Source: Oscillatoria acuminata PCC 6304 | GTDB lineage: Bacteria; Cyanobacteriota; Cyanobacteriia; Cyanobacteriales; Laspinemataceae | DNA: 64,000 nucleotides | Assembly: GCF_000317105.1 (NCBI RefSeq) | Contig: NC_019693.1 | Location: forward strand, 2,604,001-2,668,000 | Direction of reading: 5' to 3' | Part shown: positions 1-10,163 of the stretch, in pieces | Layout: every line of letters starts with the position of its first letter | Numbering within the stretch: position 1 is the stretch's first letter | Translations under genes and position numbers: made by a program | The notes under the pieces: model-generated | Told to the model about the DNA's origin: nothing | Seen by the model: the letters and a program-made list of their open reading frames with translations, nothing else | Database searches by the model: none

Positions 1-389
1 TCCCATTCGGTTTCCACAATTCGCATCTCAGCGATCGCATCTTCTTCTCCTTTCCGCAAAATCTCCACTTGCGTTTGCACCACTCTTGTGCTAACGCGAT
101 CGCTATCTCCAACCCGCTTAATAATTTCCGTCCCGATTTGACCCCCCTGGATTTCAAATACCCGGGTGCCAAACACTTCTTTTCCCAGCAATGCATCCGC
201 AGGACATGAGAGCAAACATTCCGCAGCGCGGTTAATAAAGCGGACTAGTCCCTTGCCATCGACGATGATAATGCCATCAGCCAATTTATCAATCACATTC
301 CGAAACCGGATTTCACTGGCGGCGAGTTGTTGCTTGAGTTCCAGGACTTCGGCTTGTGGTTTATATTCGGATTGAAGTGTGGTTAACAT
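1..389 (-). CDS. PAS-domain signalling protein, N-terminal part (runs off the window)
   Basis: Reading leftwards from an ATG at 387-389, 129 codons stay open to the window edge. After a short coiled stretch (residues 1-25, many Leu/Gln) the text RFRNVIDKLADGIIIVDGKG and then LVRFINRAAECLL is a typical PAS core that senses a ligand or redox state, followed by a second PAS half with TRVFEIQGG. The rest, which should hold the output domain (kinase, cyclase or similar), lies outside, so the output is unknown. The family is abundant in cyanobacteria. The start is the only ATG upstream of the PAS core. Confidence 0.8.
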   Translation of the reverse strand, partial: MLTTLQSEYKPQAEVLELKQQLAASEIRFRNVIDKLADGIIIVDGKGLVRFINRAAECLLSCPADALLGKEVFGTRVFEIQGGQIGTEIIKRVGDSDRVSTRVVQTQVEILRKGEEDAIAEMRIVETEW

Positions 390-2820
390 AACGAATAACT
401 TCCTCTACTTAATATTTTCGCACAATGACATTTTGTAGCCCTGGGCTTGATTGACTTTAAACAATTTCTCTAATTAGCTCGGCCAGATTCTAGTTCTGGA
501 ATCGGTGAAGCATCTAAACCTTCCGGGTCCGGCTGTGCTAACTGAGGGACTTTCCCTTGGGCGATCGTAAAAATCTCTAACACTGAGTTGCTGAAAACTC
601 GGCTTTCCGGATATTTGTTTCGATTGGTGAGTTCTCCTTGGGGTCTTTCCTGGGCATCAATGTAGTGACAACCTTTTCATTCTCTTCATTTCCTCAGCAT
701 CCCTTTAACAACTTGAGATCTGTGATTTGTGAATTTTGAGAAAGTTTTGACTTCGCCTACCTCTTTGGACAACCCGCTTTTGGATATCTACCTCCTTTGT
801 AACTGATCCTTGACCCCTATTTTGTTTTATAGATCACTTTCTAAACTTTTTAAGTATCTCTTAATACTTTTTTTCAACCCGGCTCCTGTCTAATCGAATC
901 TGAAGCCTGGGGATCATAAAACTTAATACAAGAGTTACATTTTTTCAGGGTGTGACTCGGGCTGCTCCCTGACTTTTAGGGGCTTGTAAACGAAACGACG
1001 ATTTTCCTCTAAACAAGCGGGAGAAAGGCGGATGAAGTCTAAAAAGGGCCATATTTTTTTGGGGGGGTAAAACTACTGAGACTGATCGCGCACAGCACCC
1101 TGGAGATCCGCGATACTCTGAATTTAATTTGATATTATTCCTCAATTAGGAAATAAAACCGCAGCCCTCAACCGGAGAATTGACTGAGAACCGTGGGGAT
1201 AAAAATTGACAATCGATTTGGATACAGTTAACAAATCTTTGAATTCATGAAGGATAACTCCCCGGAAAAAGCAGGCTAATCAGCCCTATAGGAGGGGAAG
1301 CAACTCCAGTTCAAGCGTTCGCGTACATCAGGCTAAAAATCTTCAGAGTTTGAGCAGGAGGAAGAGTTTTAAAAGTTGGGCAAGGCCGATGAGCAAGCAA
1401 ACAGGAAGTCTGGATGGACTGCCCGCGAAAGCGTAACGGGATTAGGATATTCCGGGTGTTGAGTCAAGGGTGTGGACCATTCCCGAGTGTAGGAATTCGA
1501 TTCCCCGATGAATGTAGATGACTGAATCCGAAGGGATTCAACAGCAGAGATTCCCACAGAACTCCCTTAAAAAGAGGGACTGTTTTGCATCAAAGGTTCC
1601 CCAACTCTAGAAAAATTTGACGGGTGCTTGGGGTTGGGAATGAGGCAGCCGATCGGGGCCAGAGGCGCTGATTCATCTCCACCTACCTCGTGAAATCCCG
1701 GAAATAATGCCAGAAAAATAGTTGATGATTCCTTTACAAAGACTGATTTTTTCCTGATCGTTTCTTTGCATTGATCTCGGGTCAGTTCGCCACTTTCCTA
1801 AATTGGGGAAAAATTCAGGGGGATAATTCAGAAACCCAGGGGTGAGAGGGTGGATTAGAGGATTTCAAAGCAGGACAGAAGCCTGTTCCAGTGGGGGACT
1901 GAGGGGCGTCGAGACCATTTTAGCTGGCTCTCACGGAGTGACCCAAGCCCGGGGCGATCGCCAGGGATTGAGTTTCCGCTTTATTCGTTAAGATTCCTTG
2001 ACATTAAGGGGGTTTTTTTGATATGATTAGGTATTTTAAACTTGGCTTTTCTTTGAGTAAAAATTTAACAGGCCTTTGCAACCCAGGAGTTATCCTCTCC
2101 CTTGGTCCTTGACCCAGCCCTAGTTACTTATACCAAAAGTTAATTTTTATTAAATAGTTTAAAAAAAAGAAACAAAAAAGACATACTAGATGACAGGAGA
2201 GGATGAAAGAAGGAATAAAACCGTCGGCTATAAATATGGCGCTCGGGAAAATACCTGATCTGAAATTGGCAAGAATGGCTGCATCTGCACTTTAAAAAAA
2301 TTAATCATTAATCAGCAATTTTCCCGTATCGACTGGGGGTAATTTCTCGTAAAATTAACTCAGTACCGGGTCATCAAATCCATGATAAAAAGCTAAAGTC
2401 CAGTCAGAAAGACTGGCCGTTTCTAATTTGGGGAGGGGTATCTTCAGATGAAAGGACCAGTGCCAAGTCAAGAACCCATCAAAAATCACGGGAGGGATCA
2501 ATCGCCAAGGGGCTTTTCTAGGACCCTAGTCTGGAAGCAGAGGGTACAATGGGCCGGTCAAAGTAGCCACAGATCTTGGGTCGAGGGTTTTTTTGTGCAA
2601 GGAAATCAACCGGCATTCAGGACGATGCTGGGGGGTTCATCCCCGACGGAATCATCAGGGGTCAAGCAGTCTAGGACAGCCCGAAGAATGCAGCCCCATT
2701 CCTCGGACTGCGCCAGAATACCAGGGGAAGGCATCGGACAAGGGCTGTTCCGGAAGCGGCGATCGCCCGCGCACAATTGTGGGTCCTGGGGGAGAACTCC
2801 TGTACAGAGATGGAATTGTC
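390..2820. other. 2.4 kb without a convincing gene
   Basis: No open frame here has a recognisable protein. The 2448-2828 frame and the N-terminal extension of the next kinase lack domain similarity, and the stretch is AT-rich with runs of T and A. A hairpin CCAGTC-AGAAA-GACTGG sits at 2400-2416. The region probably holds regulatory DNA for the two diverging signalling genes, and possibly decayed sequence. Confidence 0.5.
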
Positions 2821-5163
2821 ATGGATAAAACGAGTAACGCCCAGTCCTGTGATCCTCAACCACCGGATACCCAGATTGTCAGGACTTCTAACGATACCTG
2901 TGCGATCGCCTTGGGGGACGATCTAAAAAATGTGGGTTATTTTCGACTGGATCGCCAGTGGAATTTTACCGAAATCAATCCCCAGGGTGAAGAAATTTTA
3001 GGCAAACCCAGGCATCTTTTAGTGGGTAGAAATATTTGGCAAGAATTAGGCCAATCGAATCAGTCTAAATTGATAGAGGAATACCGACGCGCCCTAGGTG
3101 AGGCACGGACGGTCAGAAGTAAGGCATTTTATCTGGGACGGTGTTTAAAAATGCAAGCCTACCCAAACTCCGAAGGTTTATCCGTGTATTTCCAAAATGT
3201 GACCCCCCCAAACCAACTCGAAGAAAATCCCCCGAATAACAGTTGCCTTTATGGGTTCAGCGCTCAGATTGGGCGACTGATCGCCAACGGAGGACCCTTA
3301 GAAACCCTGTTCCCGCCAATCATGAGGGCGATCGTGGAGTATTTAGAAGCCTCCTCCACCGCAGTTTGGACCTTGAATCCTGCCCTTAAAGAATTAGAGA
3401 TGCGATCAACTGCCGGAATTCCCCTAGACCAGGAACTGTTCCCCGATCGCATTCCCCTAGGACAAACCCAAATTGGCACCGTCGCGCAAACCCGCAAAAC
3501 TTATACCGGCTGTTTGGTTCGCCAAAAAGAACGGGGCAAAAACGACAGCTTAGAAAATTGTGAACTCCACCCGGATTGCTTACTGCAACCCTTAGTCATC
3601 GATGACCAGATTTGTGGCGTCATGGCCGTTGTCATCGAGAATGGGGTCAGCGAGCCCGTCCAAAATCTCTTAATCTGGTTAGCCAGCACTTTAGCCCTAG
3701 CCATCGATCGCGATCGCACCCGAGAAGCCCTCCTCTCCCGTCGCGAAGGCTTGCTATTCCGCCTTGCCAGTCAGATTCGCAACTCCCTCGACCTCGACAC
3801 CATCCTCGAAACCGCCGTCACCGAAATTCACTCCCTCTTACAAATTGACCGCTGTCACTTTTTGTGGTACTTGCCTCATCCGCTTCAGCCCAGTCTCACC
3901 GTCACCCATGAATCGCGATCGGCCAACAAAAAAAACCTCCTGTGCGAATACCCCGCCTCCCTCAGCGGCCCCCTCACCCAGAAAATTCGCGACCTAGAAT
4001 CCTTGCGAAGCGATCGCCTCGATACCAGCGCCGACTTAGACGACAAAACCCGCACCCTCTTCTGTGACATGGGAATTGTCTCCGTCCTCCTCCTGCCCTT
4101 AGAAACCCGTTCTGGTCAACTCGGGGCCGTCGTCTGTAGCCATAGCGAACCCCGTCCCTGGACCGATAGCGAAATCGAACTCCTCCAAGGCGTCGTAGAC
4201 CAACTCGCCCTGGCGATCGACCAAGCCGAACTCTACGCCCAAACCCACGCGGCAGCCCTCGCCGCCCAAACCCAGGCCCAACAACTCAGCGTGGCCCTGC
4301 AAAACCTCAAACAAACCCAAGCCCAGTTAATCCAAACCGAGAAAATGTCCAGCTTGGGACAAATGGTCGCAGGCATCGCCCATGAAATCAACAACCCCGT
4401 TAACTTCATCACCGGCAACCTCGTCCATGCCAACAACTACACCCAAGACCTGCTGCATCTAATTGAAGTCTATCAAACCCTCTACCCCAATCCCGCCCCA
4501 GAAGTTCTCGAAGTCTCCGAAGATATCGACCTTGACTTCCTCCTCGAAGATCTCCCGAAAATCCTCGCCTCCATGCAGATGGGTGCCGATCGCATTCGTC
4601 AAATTGTCGTCTCCTTGCGCAACTTCTCTCGACTCGATGAAGCCGAAATGAAGCCCGTGGACATTCATGAAGGCATTGATAACACCCTCCTGATTTTGCA
4701 CAACCGCTGGAAACCCAAAGGCAAAGACCCCGGAGTTGAACTCATCAAAGAATATGGGAAACTCCCCAAAGTGGAATGTTACGCCGGACAACTCAATCAA
4801 GTCTTTATGAACATTCTCACCAATGCAATGGACGCCCTGGAAAATCAAGGCGCGCCTCATATTATTACAATCAGCACCGACATTGCCAAAACCGATGCCC
4901 TCGGCAACCCCACCGAAGTCTCCATTCGCATTCGCGATAACGGACCCGGTATGTCCGAAGAAGTTAAAAAACGCCTATTTGACCCCTTCTTTACCACCAA
5001 ACCCGTAGGCAAAGGCACCGGACTCGGCCTCTCCATTAGTTATAAAATTGTCGTCGATAAACATGGTGGTGTCCTCAAATGTGACTCAGAACCGGGCCAG
5101 GGTACGGAGTTTTTAATTCAAATTCCCGCTAAACAACCCTATGTTAAAAGTCGCTGCGCTTGA
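2821..5163 (+). CDS. PAS-GAF-GAF sensor histidine kinase
   Basis: A 780-aa soluble kinase that should autophosphorylate on His and pass phosphate to a response regulator. Order: a PAS-like segment (about 35-130), a GAF domain (about 155-300), a second GAF (about 315-480, starting at the LDTILETAVTEI motif), a Gln-rich coiled coil, a HisKA dimerisation helix with the phospho-acceptor His in GQMVAGIAHEINNPVNF, then an HATPase with the N-box (NQVFMNILTNAMDAL), DNGPGM and GTGLGLS. There are no membrane segments. The frame stays open upstream to 2593, but that part has no domain character, so I chose the ATG at 2821. No response regulator is adjacent; the partner is unknown. Confidence 0.88.
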   Translation: MDKTSNAQSCDPQPPDTQIVRTSNDTCAIALGDDLKNVGYFRLDRQWNFTEINPQGEEILGKPRHLLVGRNIWQELGQSNQSKLIEEYRRALGEARTVRSKAFYLGRCLKMQAYPNSEGLSVYFQNVTPPNQLEENPPNNSCLYGFSAQIGRLIANGGPLETLFPPIMRAIVEYLEASSTAVWTLNPALKELEMRSTAGIPLDQELFPDRIPLGQTQIGTVAQTRKTYTGCLVRQKERGKNDSLENCELHPDCLLQPLVIDDQICGVMAVVIENGVSEPVQNLLIWLASTLALAIDRDRTREALLSRREGLLFRLASQIRNSLDLDTILETAVTEIHSLLQIDRCHFLWYLPHPLQPSLTVTHESRSANKKNLLCEYPASLSGPLTQKIRDLESLRSDRLDTSADLDDKTRTLFCDMGIVSVLLLPLETRSGQLGAVVCSHSEPRPWTDSEIELLQGVVDQLALAIDQAELYAQTHAAALAAQTQAQQLSVALQNLKQTQAQLIQTEKMSSLGQMVAGIAHEINNPVNFITGNLVHANNYTQDLLHLIEVYQTLYPNPAPEVLEVSEDIDLDFLLEDLPKILASMQMGADRIRQIVVSLRNFSRLDEAEMKPVDIHEGIDNTLLILHNRWKPKGKDPGVELIKEYGKLPKVECYAGQLNQVFMNILTNAMDALENQGAPHIITISTDIAKTDALGNPTEVSIRIRDNGPGMSEEVKKRLFDPFFTTKPVGKGTGLGLSISYKIVVDKHGGVLKCDSEPGQGTEFLIQIPAKQPYVKSRCA

Positions 5164-5303
5164 GGGGAGATGGGGGAGATGGGGAGGACTTACAAGAGTA
5201 GGTTTGTTACGTTTAATTACGCCTCCGGTCCCCTCCCCTTGGCAAGGGGAGGGTTAGGGTGGGGTCCTCCCATAGGTGGCGCAGGCCACCTATGGTAAGA
5301 ATT
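5164..5303. repeat. Palindromic intergenic repeats
   Basis: Two hairpins lie here. One is around CCCCTCCCCTTGGCAAGGGG (5230-5250). The other is a perfect 11-bp stem, CCATAGGTGGC at 5270-5280 pairing with 5285-5295. The first also occurs in the opposite orientation at about 7043 and 7325 and in degenerate form at about 56355, so it is a dispersed genomic repeat. It may act as the transcript end for the kinase gene. Confidence 0.6.
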
Positions 5304-5478
5304 AGGGGATTGCAAAATATAAATCCTCCAAACGTTCAACTCAAAGGAAGGTATCTGTAGGGGCGCAATGCGCAGGCCCTCCGGAGGGCCTGCGCATTGC
5401 GCCCCTACATTGACGGGGGTACTCCGTTGATCCGTCACTACGAATGTTTTGGAGATTTTATTTTTTGGAGTTCCCTAA
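5304..5478. mobile_element. MITE-like element, family 1 copy A
   Basis: A 175-bp element whose outer ends are imperfect inverted repeats (left ...ATAAATCCTCCAAACGTTC, right end its approximate complement ending in GGAGTTCCC). The centre is a perfect palindrome of about 52 bp at 5356-5408 built on GTAGGGGCGCAATGC. Copy B lies at 9841-10009. There is no reading frame inside. It is probably a non-autonomous transposable repeat; the parental transposase is not identified. Confidence 0.7.
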
Positions 5479-5512
5479 CCGGAAGAATTAGTGGGTGGGG
5501 TGATCGTGACCG

Positions 5513-6929
5513 GGCGAGATCGATGGGTGACAACTTAAGAAGATGGGACAAAAGTCAAGCGCGGAAAAGGAGAGAGGTCTAGCTCTTGAGAACCCTTGGC
5601 TTTGCGTAAAACTTTGACAATGCCAAGGTCCCGGTTTTTAGGGTCACAAAAATACTCGACGAGGGACTGCTTATTGCCCTTCGTCGAGGCAACGGTGAAA
5701 TGATAGAACCCCCGAAATAGCATCTCTAAAGAAATCCGTTCGGTGGGTAATTCGAGAGAATCAGCTACATCATCAGCCAGGTCAAGCAACACAGCATAAA
5801 ACAGCCAGGTCGCCCAAAGAAAGGAGCTTAACGCCATTAATAGAACCTGTCCAGATATAGGCCAGATTTAGCAACCGTTTAACCAAAAAAAACGCGGTCT
5901 CAATCTCCCAACGACGAGCATACAAATCAGCCACTACATAAGGTGGTAAGTCCCCAGGCTCAAGCACCGAGGTAATATAGCTATACCAACTTTTCCCATG
6001 ACGCACCTGTACTAGACGCACTGTAATGGGTTTATTCTTTCCTCGTTTATGCCCGAGCAGAACTAATTGGTCAACCAGATTAGCACTCTGGCTAAAAGTT
6101 TTCTGGACCTGATAGGTGCCTTTCTTCAGCCTAGTAATCCAAGCGCTACCCGCTTGGACTAGGGCCGAAAATTCACTAAAATCGTAAAAGCCCCGATCAA
6201 AAATCAATAAACCCCCTTTCGGCAAAGTTGAATGCAACCATTCCCATTGATTCCGATCTGCCGCATTCGGATTTTCTTCAAATCGGATAGCCACTGGCAA
6301 ATGACTCGCCATATCGACTATGGTGTAGATTTTTCCAGCTAAAGCTATGGGGTGTTCTTGTAAGCTTTTAAGTTTACGAAACAGGGCCTCTAAGGTCGAA
6401 CCATCCACGATCCAAATGTGTTCAAACCGTTTTTTTGTCCAAGCAACGCTCGGTGGCAAGGGGCGAGCAACACGATTCGTCCACCGTCGCTTTAATTCCT
6501 CCACCAAAGCCCACAGAACTCGCTCAAACATGGATGCCGGAAACTCTAAAAATCTCGTGGAGAGAGCTTGCTGGGATACCTTAACCGCTCGGCACCACAG
6601 TAAATCTTCCCGCGCTAAGGTCCGTCCAAGTTCTCGAACGCTCGGGATTTGACGCCATAACAGGCTCAACACGGCTGCCACCATCAGAGGCAGCCCCAAA
6701 ATTCGTTGGCGCAGCCCCAACTGGCGATAGTATTTTAATTGCTCGTGAACCACAGGCTTCAACAAGTCGCTCAGGTGGGCCTCAATCGCCTCGCTACTTG
6801 GCGCTGGCATATTGTGGCGGCGAGTATGATCTGGGTTGTTTTTGCGAGGACGACTCATTCCATCTAACTCCGCTGAAACTCGCTTGACAATTACACTTTA
6901 ACCTTAAGTTGTCACCCATCGGCGAGATC
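5513..6929 (-). mobile_element. IS4-type insertion sequence with 9-bp target duplication
   Basis: The element spans 5522-6920 (1399 bp). Its ends are the perfect inverted repeat GATGGGTGACAACTTAAG (left) and its complement (right end at 6920). It is flanked by identical 9-bp direct repeats GGCGAGATC at 5513-5521 and 6921-6929, which define the insertion precisely. It carries one transposase gene on the minus strand that is now in two frames. Confidence 0.9.
5535..6858 (-). pseudogene. IS4-family DDE transposase, frameshifted near its C terminus
   Basis: From the ATG at 6858 the first frame gives 358 aa. It has the DDE signature of IS4-like transposases: D in WIVDGSTLEALF, D in LIFDRGFYDF, and E in ARRWEIETAFFLVKRLL (the YREK-type helix). 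The frame ends abruptly at 5782 after LAVLCCVA. The natural continuation (LSSFLWATWLFYAVLLDL and about 90 more residues) is read in another frame from about 5837 to 5535. One frameshift around 5825-5840 therefore separates the parts. Programmed shifting is possible, but IS4 elements usually have a single frame, so an inactivating indel is more likely. Confidence 0.8.
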
Positions 6930-7423
6930 CAAGTCACGAAGAAAGAGGTTGGCACCCGCCTGCATACCGGCGCTTAATCTGTCAAGAATGCGTTATGTAG
7001 CGGTAAGCGAAGCTATCCCGTAGGGAATCGCCCAAGAAGAACCCCACCCTAACCCTCCCCTTGCCCTAATCTTGTAGGGGTTTTGTAGGGGCCCAATGTG
7101 CAGGCCCCTAGCTTTGGAAACTGGACTCTAGCTTTGGAAACTGGACTCTAGCTTTGGAAAACAGACCCTAGCTTTGGGCGCAAGCATTGCGCCCCTACAT
7201 ATAAAATAACGATTTTTCGTAGGCGGCTTCAAAACCCCTACAAGATTAGCCCTTGCCAAGGGGAGGGGACCGGAAACATAGAAAACCTACTTTTGTAAGT
7301 CTCCCCATCAAAAGAACCCCACCCTAACCCTCCCCTTGCCAAGGGGAGGGGACCGGAAACATAGAAAACCTACTTTTGTAAGTCTCCCCCATCCCCCCTT
7401 GAAAAAAAAGTTTCAAAAAACAG
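6930..7423. repeat. Nested repeat block upstream of tRNA-Gln
   Basis: The sequence CCCCACCCTAACCCTCCCCT plus about 50 following bases occurs at about 7036 and again at about 7318. The first copy is broken after CCCTTGCC by an insert of about 190 bp (about 7065-7247). The insert ends are inverted repeats CTAATCTTGTAGGGGTTTTG and the complement, and it contains a 20-bp tandem repeat (CTAGCTTTGGAAACTGGACT, about three copies at 7107-7166). No gene is present. Confidence 0.65.
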
Positions 7424-7454
7424 TTGACAAAACCCGGTAGGTATCTGTTAGTAT
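7424..7454 (+). promoter_or_regulatory. Promoter of tRNA-Gln
   Basis: TTGACA at 7424-7429 is followed 19 bases later by TAGTAT at 7449-7454, about 18 bp before the tRNA start. A 17-base spacing to TGTTAG is the alternative. The TAGTAT -10 hexamer is shared with the tRNA-array promoter at 27754. Confidence 0.6.
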
Positions 7455-7471
7455 GTTTAAGGTCAGAGAAA

Positions 7472-7543
7472 TGGGGCGTCGCCAAGCGGTAAGGCACCTG
7501 GTTTTGGTCCAGGCATCCGGAGGTTCGAATCCTTCCGCCCCAG
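7472..7543 (+). tRNA. trnQ: tRNA-Gln (TTG)
   Basis: Canonical cloverleaf: acceptor TGGGGCG/CGCCCCA, anticodon loop TTTTGGT (anticodon TTG), T loop TTCGAAT, discriminator G, no encoded CCA. This is the stand-alone copy; the same isoacceptor recurs in the array at 29642 with a different body sequence. Confidence 0.95.
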
Positions 7544-7627
7544 TTGACTAGAACTTTATCAATTAGAGTTAAGTTCAAAAAATCACTGAATTAAGGCGTC
7601 TGCTATCAGTGTTCAAGCATCTAAATG

Positions 7628-7664
7628 AAAGACCTACTTTTTAATAAAAAGTGGGTCTTTTGTT
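7628..7664 (+). terminator. Intrinsic terminator
   Basis: Stem AAGACCTACTTTTT pairs with AAAAAGTGGGTCTT around a short AT loop and is followed by TTGTTTT. It lies about 85 bp after tRNA-Gln and should end that transcript. Confidence 0.7.
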
Positions 7665-7739
7665 TTGGAATGCATGGGGACAAGCTGCCGCCATTTGTGG
7701 GAAAATCGGCAAGGAGATTCTCTACCCTGAAATCCGATT

Positions 7740-8519
7740 GTGTCTAACCCTCCGACAATTCTAGCCCTTGATTTTGATGGCGTCATTTGTGACGGATTAA
7801 TCGAATATTTCCAAACCACTTGGCGATCGTATTGCCAAATTTGGCCGAATAGCGATCGCCTCCCCCCGGAAGAAATAGCGCCCTTGTTTTATCAACTCAG
7901 ACCGGCGATCGAAACCGGATGGGAGATGCCGGTCCTGGTGCGATCGCTCCTTTTAGGAACCAACCCTGACCAAATATTAGAAGACTGGCCCGCAATTTGT
8001 TCGCAAATCGTTACTGCTGAAGCATTAAACCCGACGGATTTAGCGGCGATCGTCGATCGCGTCCGGGATGAATGGATTGCAGATAATCTCACCGACTGGT
8101 TGAGTTTGCATCGGTTTTATCCAGGAGTCATTGATCGCCTGCAAAGCTACCTCGCCTCCAGTCAGCAACTGGTGATCATCACCACCAAAGAAGAACGCTT
8201 CGTGCGATCGCTGCTGCAAGAACAAGGCATCCAACTCCCAGAAGACTGCATATTTGGTAAAAATGTCAAGCGTCCTAAACACCAAATTCTCAGAGAATTA
8301 CTCGGAAAAATAACTCCAACCCCAACTATTTGGTTTGTAGAGGACCGCTTAAAAACCTTAGAATCCGTGCAAAAACAACTGGACCTGACGGCGGTCAAAT
8401 TATATCTAGCAGACTGGGGATATAATACGCCTAGCGATCGAGCAGTAGCGCAGAACAATTCCGGCATAGAACTCTTGTCCTTGTCTAGCTTCTGCCAAGA
8501 CTGTTCACTGTGGCCTTAA
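7740..8519 (+). CDS. HAD-superfamily hydrolase
   Basis: 259 aa with the HAD nucleophile motif near the N terminus, LALDFDGVICDG (motif I DxDG). Motif II is the Thr in LVIITTKEERFV, and motif III/IV is the Lys in GKNVKRPKH followed by IWFVEDRLKTLE (acidic pair ED for magnesium). A helical cap domain lies between motifs I and II, as in phosphoglycolate-phosphatase-like enzymes. The substrate cannot be inferred. The start is GTG at 7740; an AAGGAG lies rather far upstream (about 24 bases), so the exact start is less certain, but DFDG must be close to the N terminus. Confidence 0.8.
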   Translation: MSNPPTILALDFDGVICDGLIEYFQTTWRSYCQIWPNSDRLPPEEIAPLFYQLRPAIETGWEMPVLVRSLLLGTNPDQILEDWPAICSQIVTAEALNPTDLAAIVDRVRDEWIADNLTDWLSLHRFYPGVIDRLQSYLASSQQLVIITTKEERFVRSLLQEQGIQLPEDCIFGKNVKRPKHQILRELLGKITPTPTIWFVEDRLKTLESVQKQLDLTAVKLYLADWGYNTPSDRAVAQNNSGIELLSLSSFCQDCSLWP

Positions 8520-8612
8520 ATCCGGGACCGACGCCTTGAAGGGTCAGGCTTTGGGCGATAAAATAAACAGAGCAAAACCAACAACGGGCTATTTTATACC
8601 CAGGGGGAACGG

Positions 8613-9842
8613 ATGCTAGATCTGACCAAAATCGCAAGGCAAATGCAGGGAATCAGCGAACATCTTTCCAGAGAAGCGGAACAATCCCGTCAGCGGTTGG
8701 AAGTGGCCCAAAGATTGCGGAAAAAAGCGCAGGGAGAGCAAGAGCATTTAATCCAGGAAAGAGAAACCTGGCGCGATCGCATGGGATTTCCCGTTGCTAT
8801 CCCTGCTGAACCCTTGGACTTTACCCCCTACATCCCCACCCCTCCCAACGTCCAAACCGTCCTCGCGACGGATGGGTCCCAGATTGCACCCTCCCATCAT
8901 GAAATTGCCTACTGTTACTTAATTAATGTCGGGCGAGTGATTCTCCATTATGGTCAAAGTCGCCTACCTCTGTTAGATAGTCTGCCGGAAGTGTTTTATA
9001 AACCCGAGGACCTGTATATTTCTCGGCAATGGGGGATTAAAACCGAAGAATGGATGGGTTACAGAAGGGGAGTTTCCGAGGCGATCGCCCTAGCGGATTT
9101 AGCCATTGCCTTGCGAACCCCAGGCAGCGGTCAAATTGCTCACCCAGAAGCGCCGATTTTAGGCATGGTTGATGGTGCCTTGATTTACTGGTTTCTTGAA
9201 CCCTTACCCACCGATGCGCGTCAGCTCATCCTCGGGGCCATTTTAGAAGCCTGGGAAAAAATGCGGCAAGTCAAGGTCCCGATTGTGGGATATATCAGTG
9301 CCTCCCGCAGCAGCGAATCCCTCAGCTTCTTAAGATTAGCTGCCTGTCCCCATCCCCACCCCGACTGTTTTACCCATTGTCCCATCGAGGCGGATTCCGT
9401 ACTGCGTCCCTACGACCAAAAAGCTCCCTGCCAAGTCTTTGATCCCTTGCGGGATACCACATTATGGGCCTCTGTACTCGAACCGGGACAACGGAGTCCT
9501 CTGTGGCGCAGTTGTTCGCGGATTCTGGATTTCTATCCCCCGGAACATCAAGTTTATTTTTGTTACCTTCATGTGGGGCCAGAAATTGCCCGAATTGATA
9601 TGCCTGCCTGGGTTGCCAAAGATCCGTCTTTGTTAGGCATGGCTTTAAGTATGGTTCTGTCTCAAGTGCAAAAAGGGTATGGCTATCCCGTGGCGTTAGC
9701 CGAGGCCCACAATCAAGCGGTGGTTCGGGGAGGCGATCGGGCTCGGTTTTTTGCCCTACTCGAACAACAAATGATTAAAGCTGGATTGCAAAATGTCGGC
9801 ACCTCCTACAAAGAAACCCGCAAACGGGGCAGTATTGCTTAG
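8613..9842 (+). CDS. nurA: NurA-domain nuclease
   Basis: 409 aa. A coiled N terminus (to about residue 60) precedes a NurA domain with the metal-binding ATDGSQI motif (about residue 88), GMVDGALIYWF (about 190) and a C-terminal ALAEAHNQAVV segment. NurA proteins are 5'-3' single-strand exonuclease and endonuclease enzymes that in archaea act with HerA in end resection; cyanobacteria carry a stand-alone relative. A GGGGGAACGG ribosome site precedes the ATG. The stop codon TAG coincides with the left border of the MITE at 9841, so the last residues may have been trimmed or altered by that insertion. Confidence 0.78.
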   Translation: MLDLTKIARQMQGISEHLSREAEQSRQRLEVAQRLRKKAQGEQEHLIQERETWRDRMGFPVAIPAEPLDFTPYIPTPPNVQTVLATDGSQIAPSHHEIAYCYLINVGRVILHYGQSRLPLLDSLPEVFYKPEDLYISRQWGIKTEEWMGYRRGVSEAIALADLAIALRTPGSGQIAHPEAPILGMVDGALIYWFLEPLPTDARQLILGAILEAWEKMRQVKVPIVGYISASRSSESLSFLRLAACPHPHPDCFTHCPIEADSVLRPYDQKAPCQVFDPLRDTTLWASVLEPGQRSPLWRSCSRILDFYPPEHQVYFCYLHVGPEIARIDMPAWVAKDPSLLGMALSMVLSQVQKGYGYPVALAEAHNQAVVRGGDRARFFALLEQQMIKAGLQNVGTSYKETRKRGSIA

Positions 9843-10009
9843 GGGATTACAAAAAATAAATCATCCAACCGTTCAACTGAAAGGAAGTGTAGGGGCGCAA
9901 TGCTTGCGCCCTCCGGAGGGCGCAAGCATTGCGCCCCTACATTGACTACTCCGTTGATCCGGAACTACGAACGAACGTTCTGGAGGTTTTATTTTTTGGA
10001 GTTCCCTTA
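9841..10009. mobile_element. MITE-like element, family 1 copy B
   Basis: Same build as 5304-5478: outer inverted ends (left GGGGATTACAAAAAATAAAT, right ATTTTTTGGAGTTCCC) and an internal perfect palindrome at 9889-9942 based on GTAGGGGCGCAATGC. Flanking TTA on both sides suggests a short target duplication. It lies exactly at the stop codon of nurA. Confidence 0.7.
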
Positions 10010-10086
10010 GGAGAAGGATGAAGAGGGAGTGCGTTCCCTAGAAGTATCCACAGGAATTACACAGATTTGAAGAATTCACCCTAAAT

Positions 10087-10122
10087 GTAGAGGCGATTCG
10101 CGAATCGCCTCTACATTTAGGC
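10087..10122. repeat. Inverted repeat after nurA
   Basis: AATGTAGAGGCGATTCGCGA pairs with the following complement (TCGCGAATCGCCTCTACATT), a near-perfect palindrome of about 17-bp arms. It lies between the convergent nurA and xseB genes and may stop both transcripts. Confidence 0.5.
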
Positions 10123-10163
10123 GTCGATTTTACAGGTTGCTTAAGTCCTTTCCCACTCATCCT

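Noticed and set aside
2448-2828. 126-codon frame overlapping the kinase start
   Set aside because: Composition unlike coding regions here; no domain; overlaps in another frame.
4459-4860. 133-codon minus frame within the histidine kinase
   Set aside because: Shadow of a strongly supported kinase domain on the plus strand.
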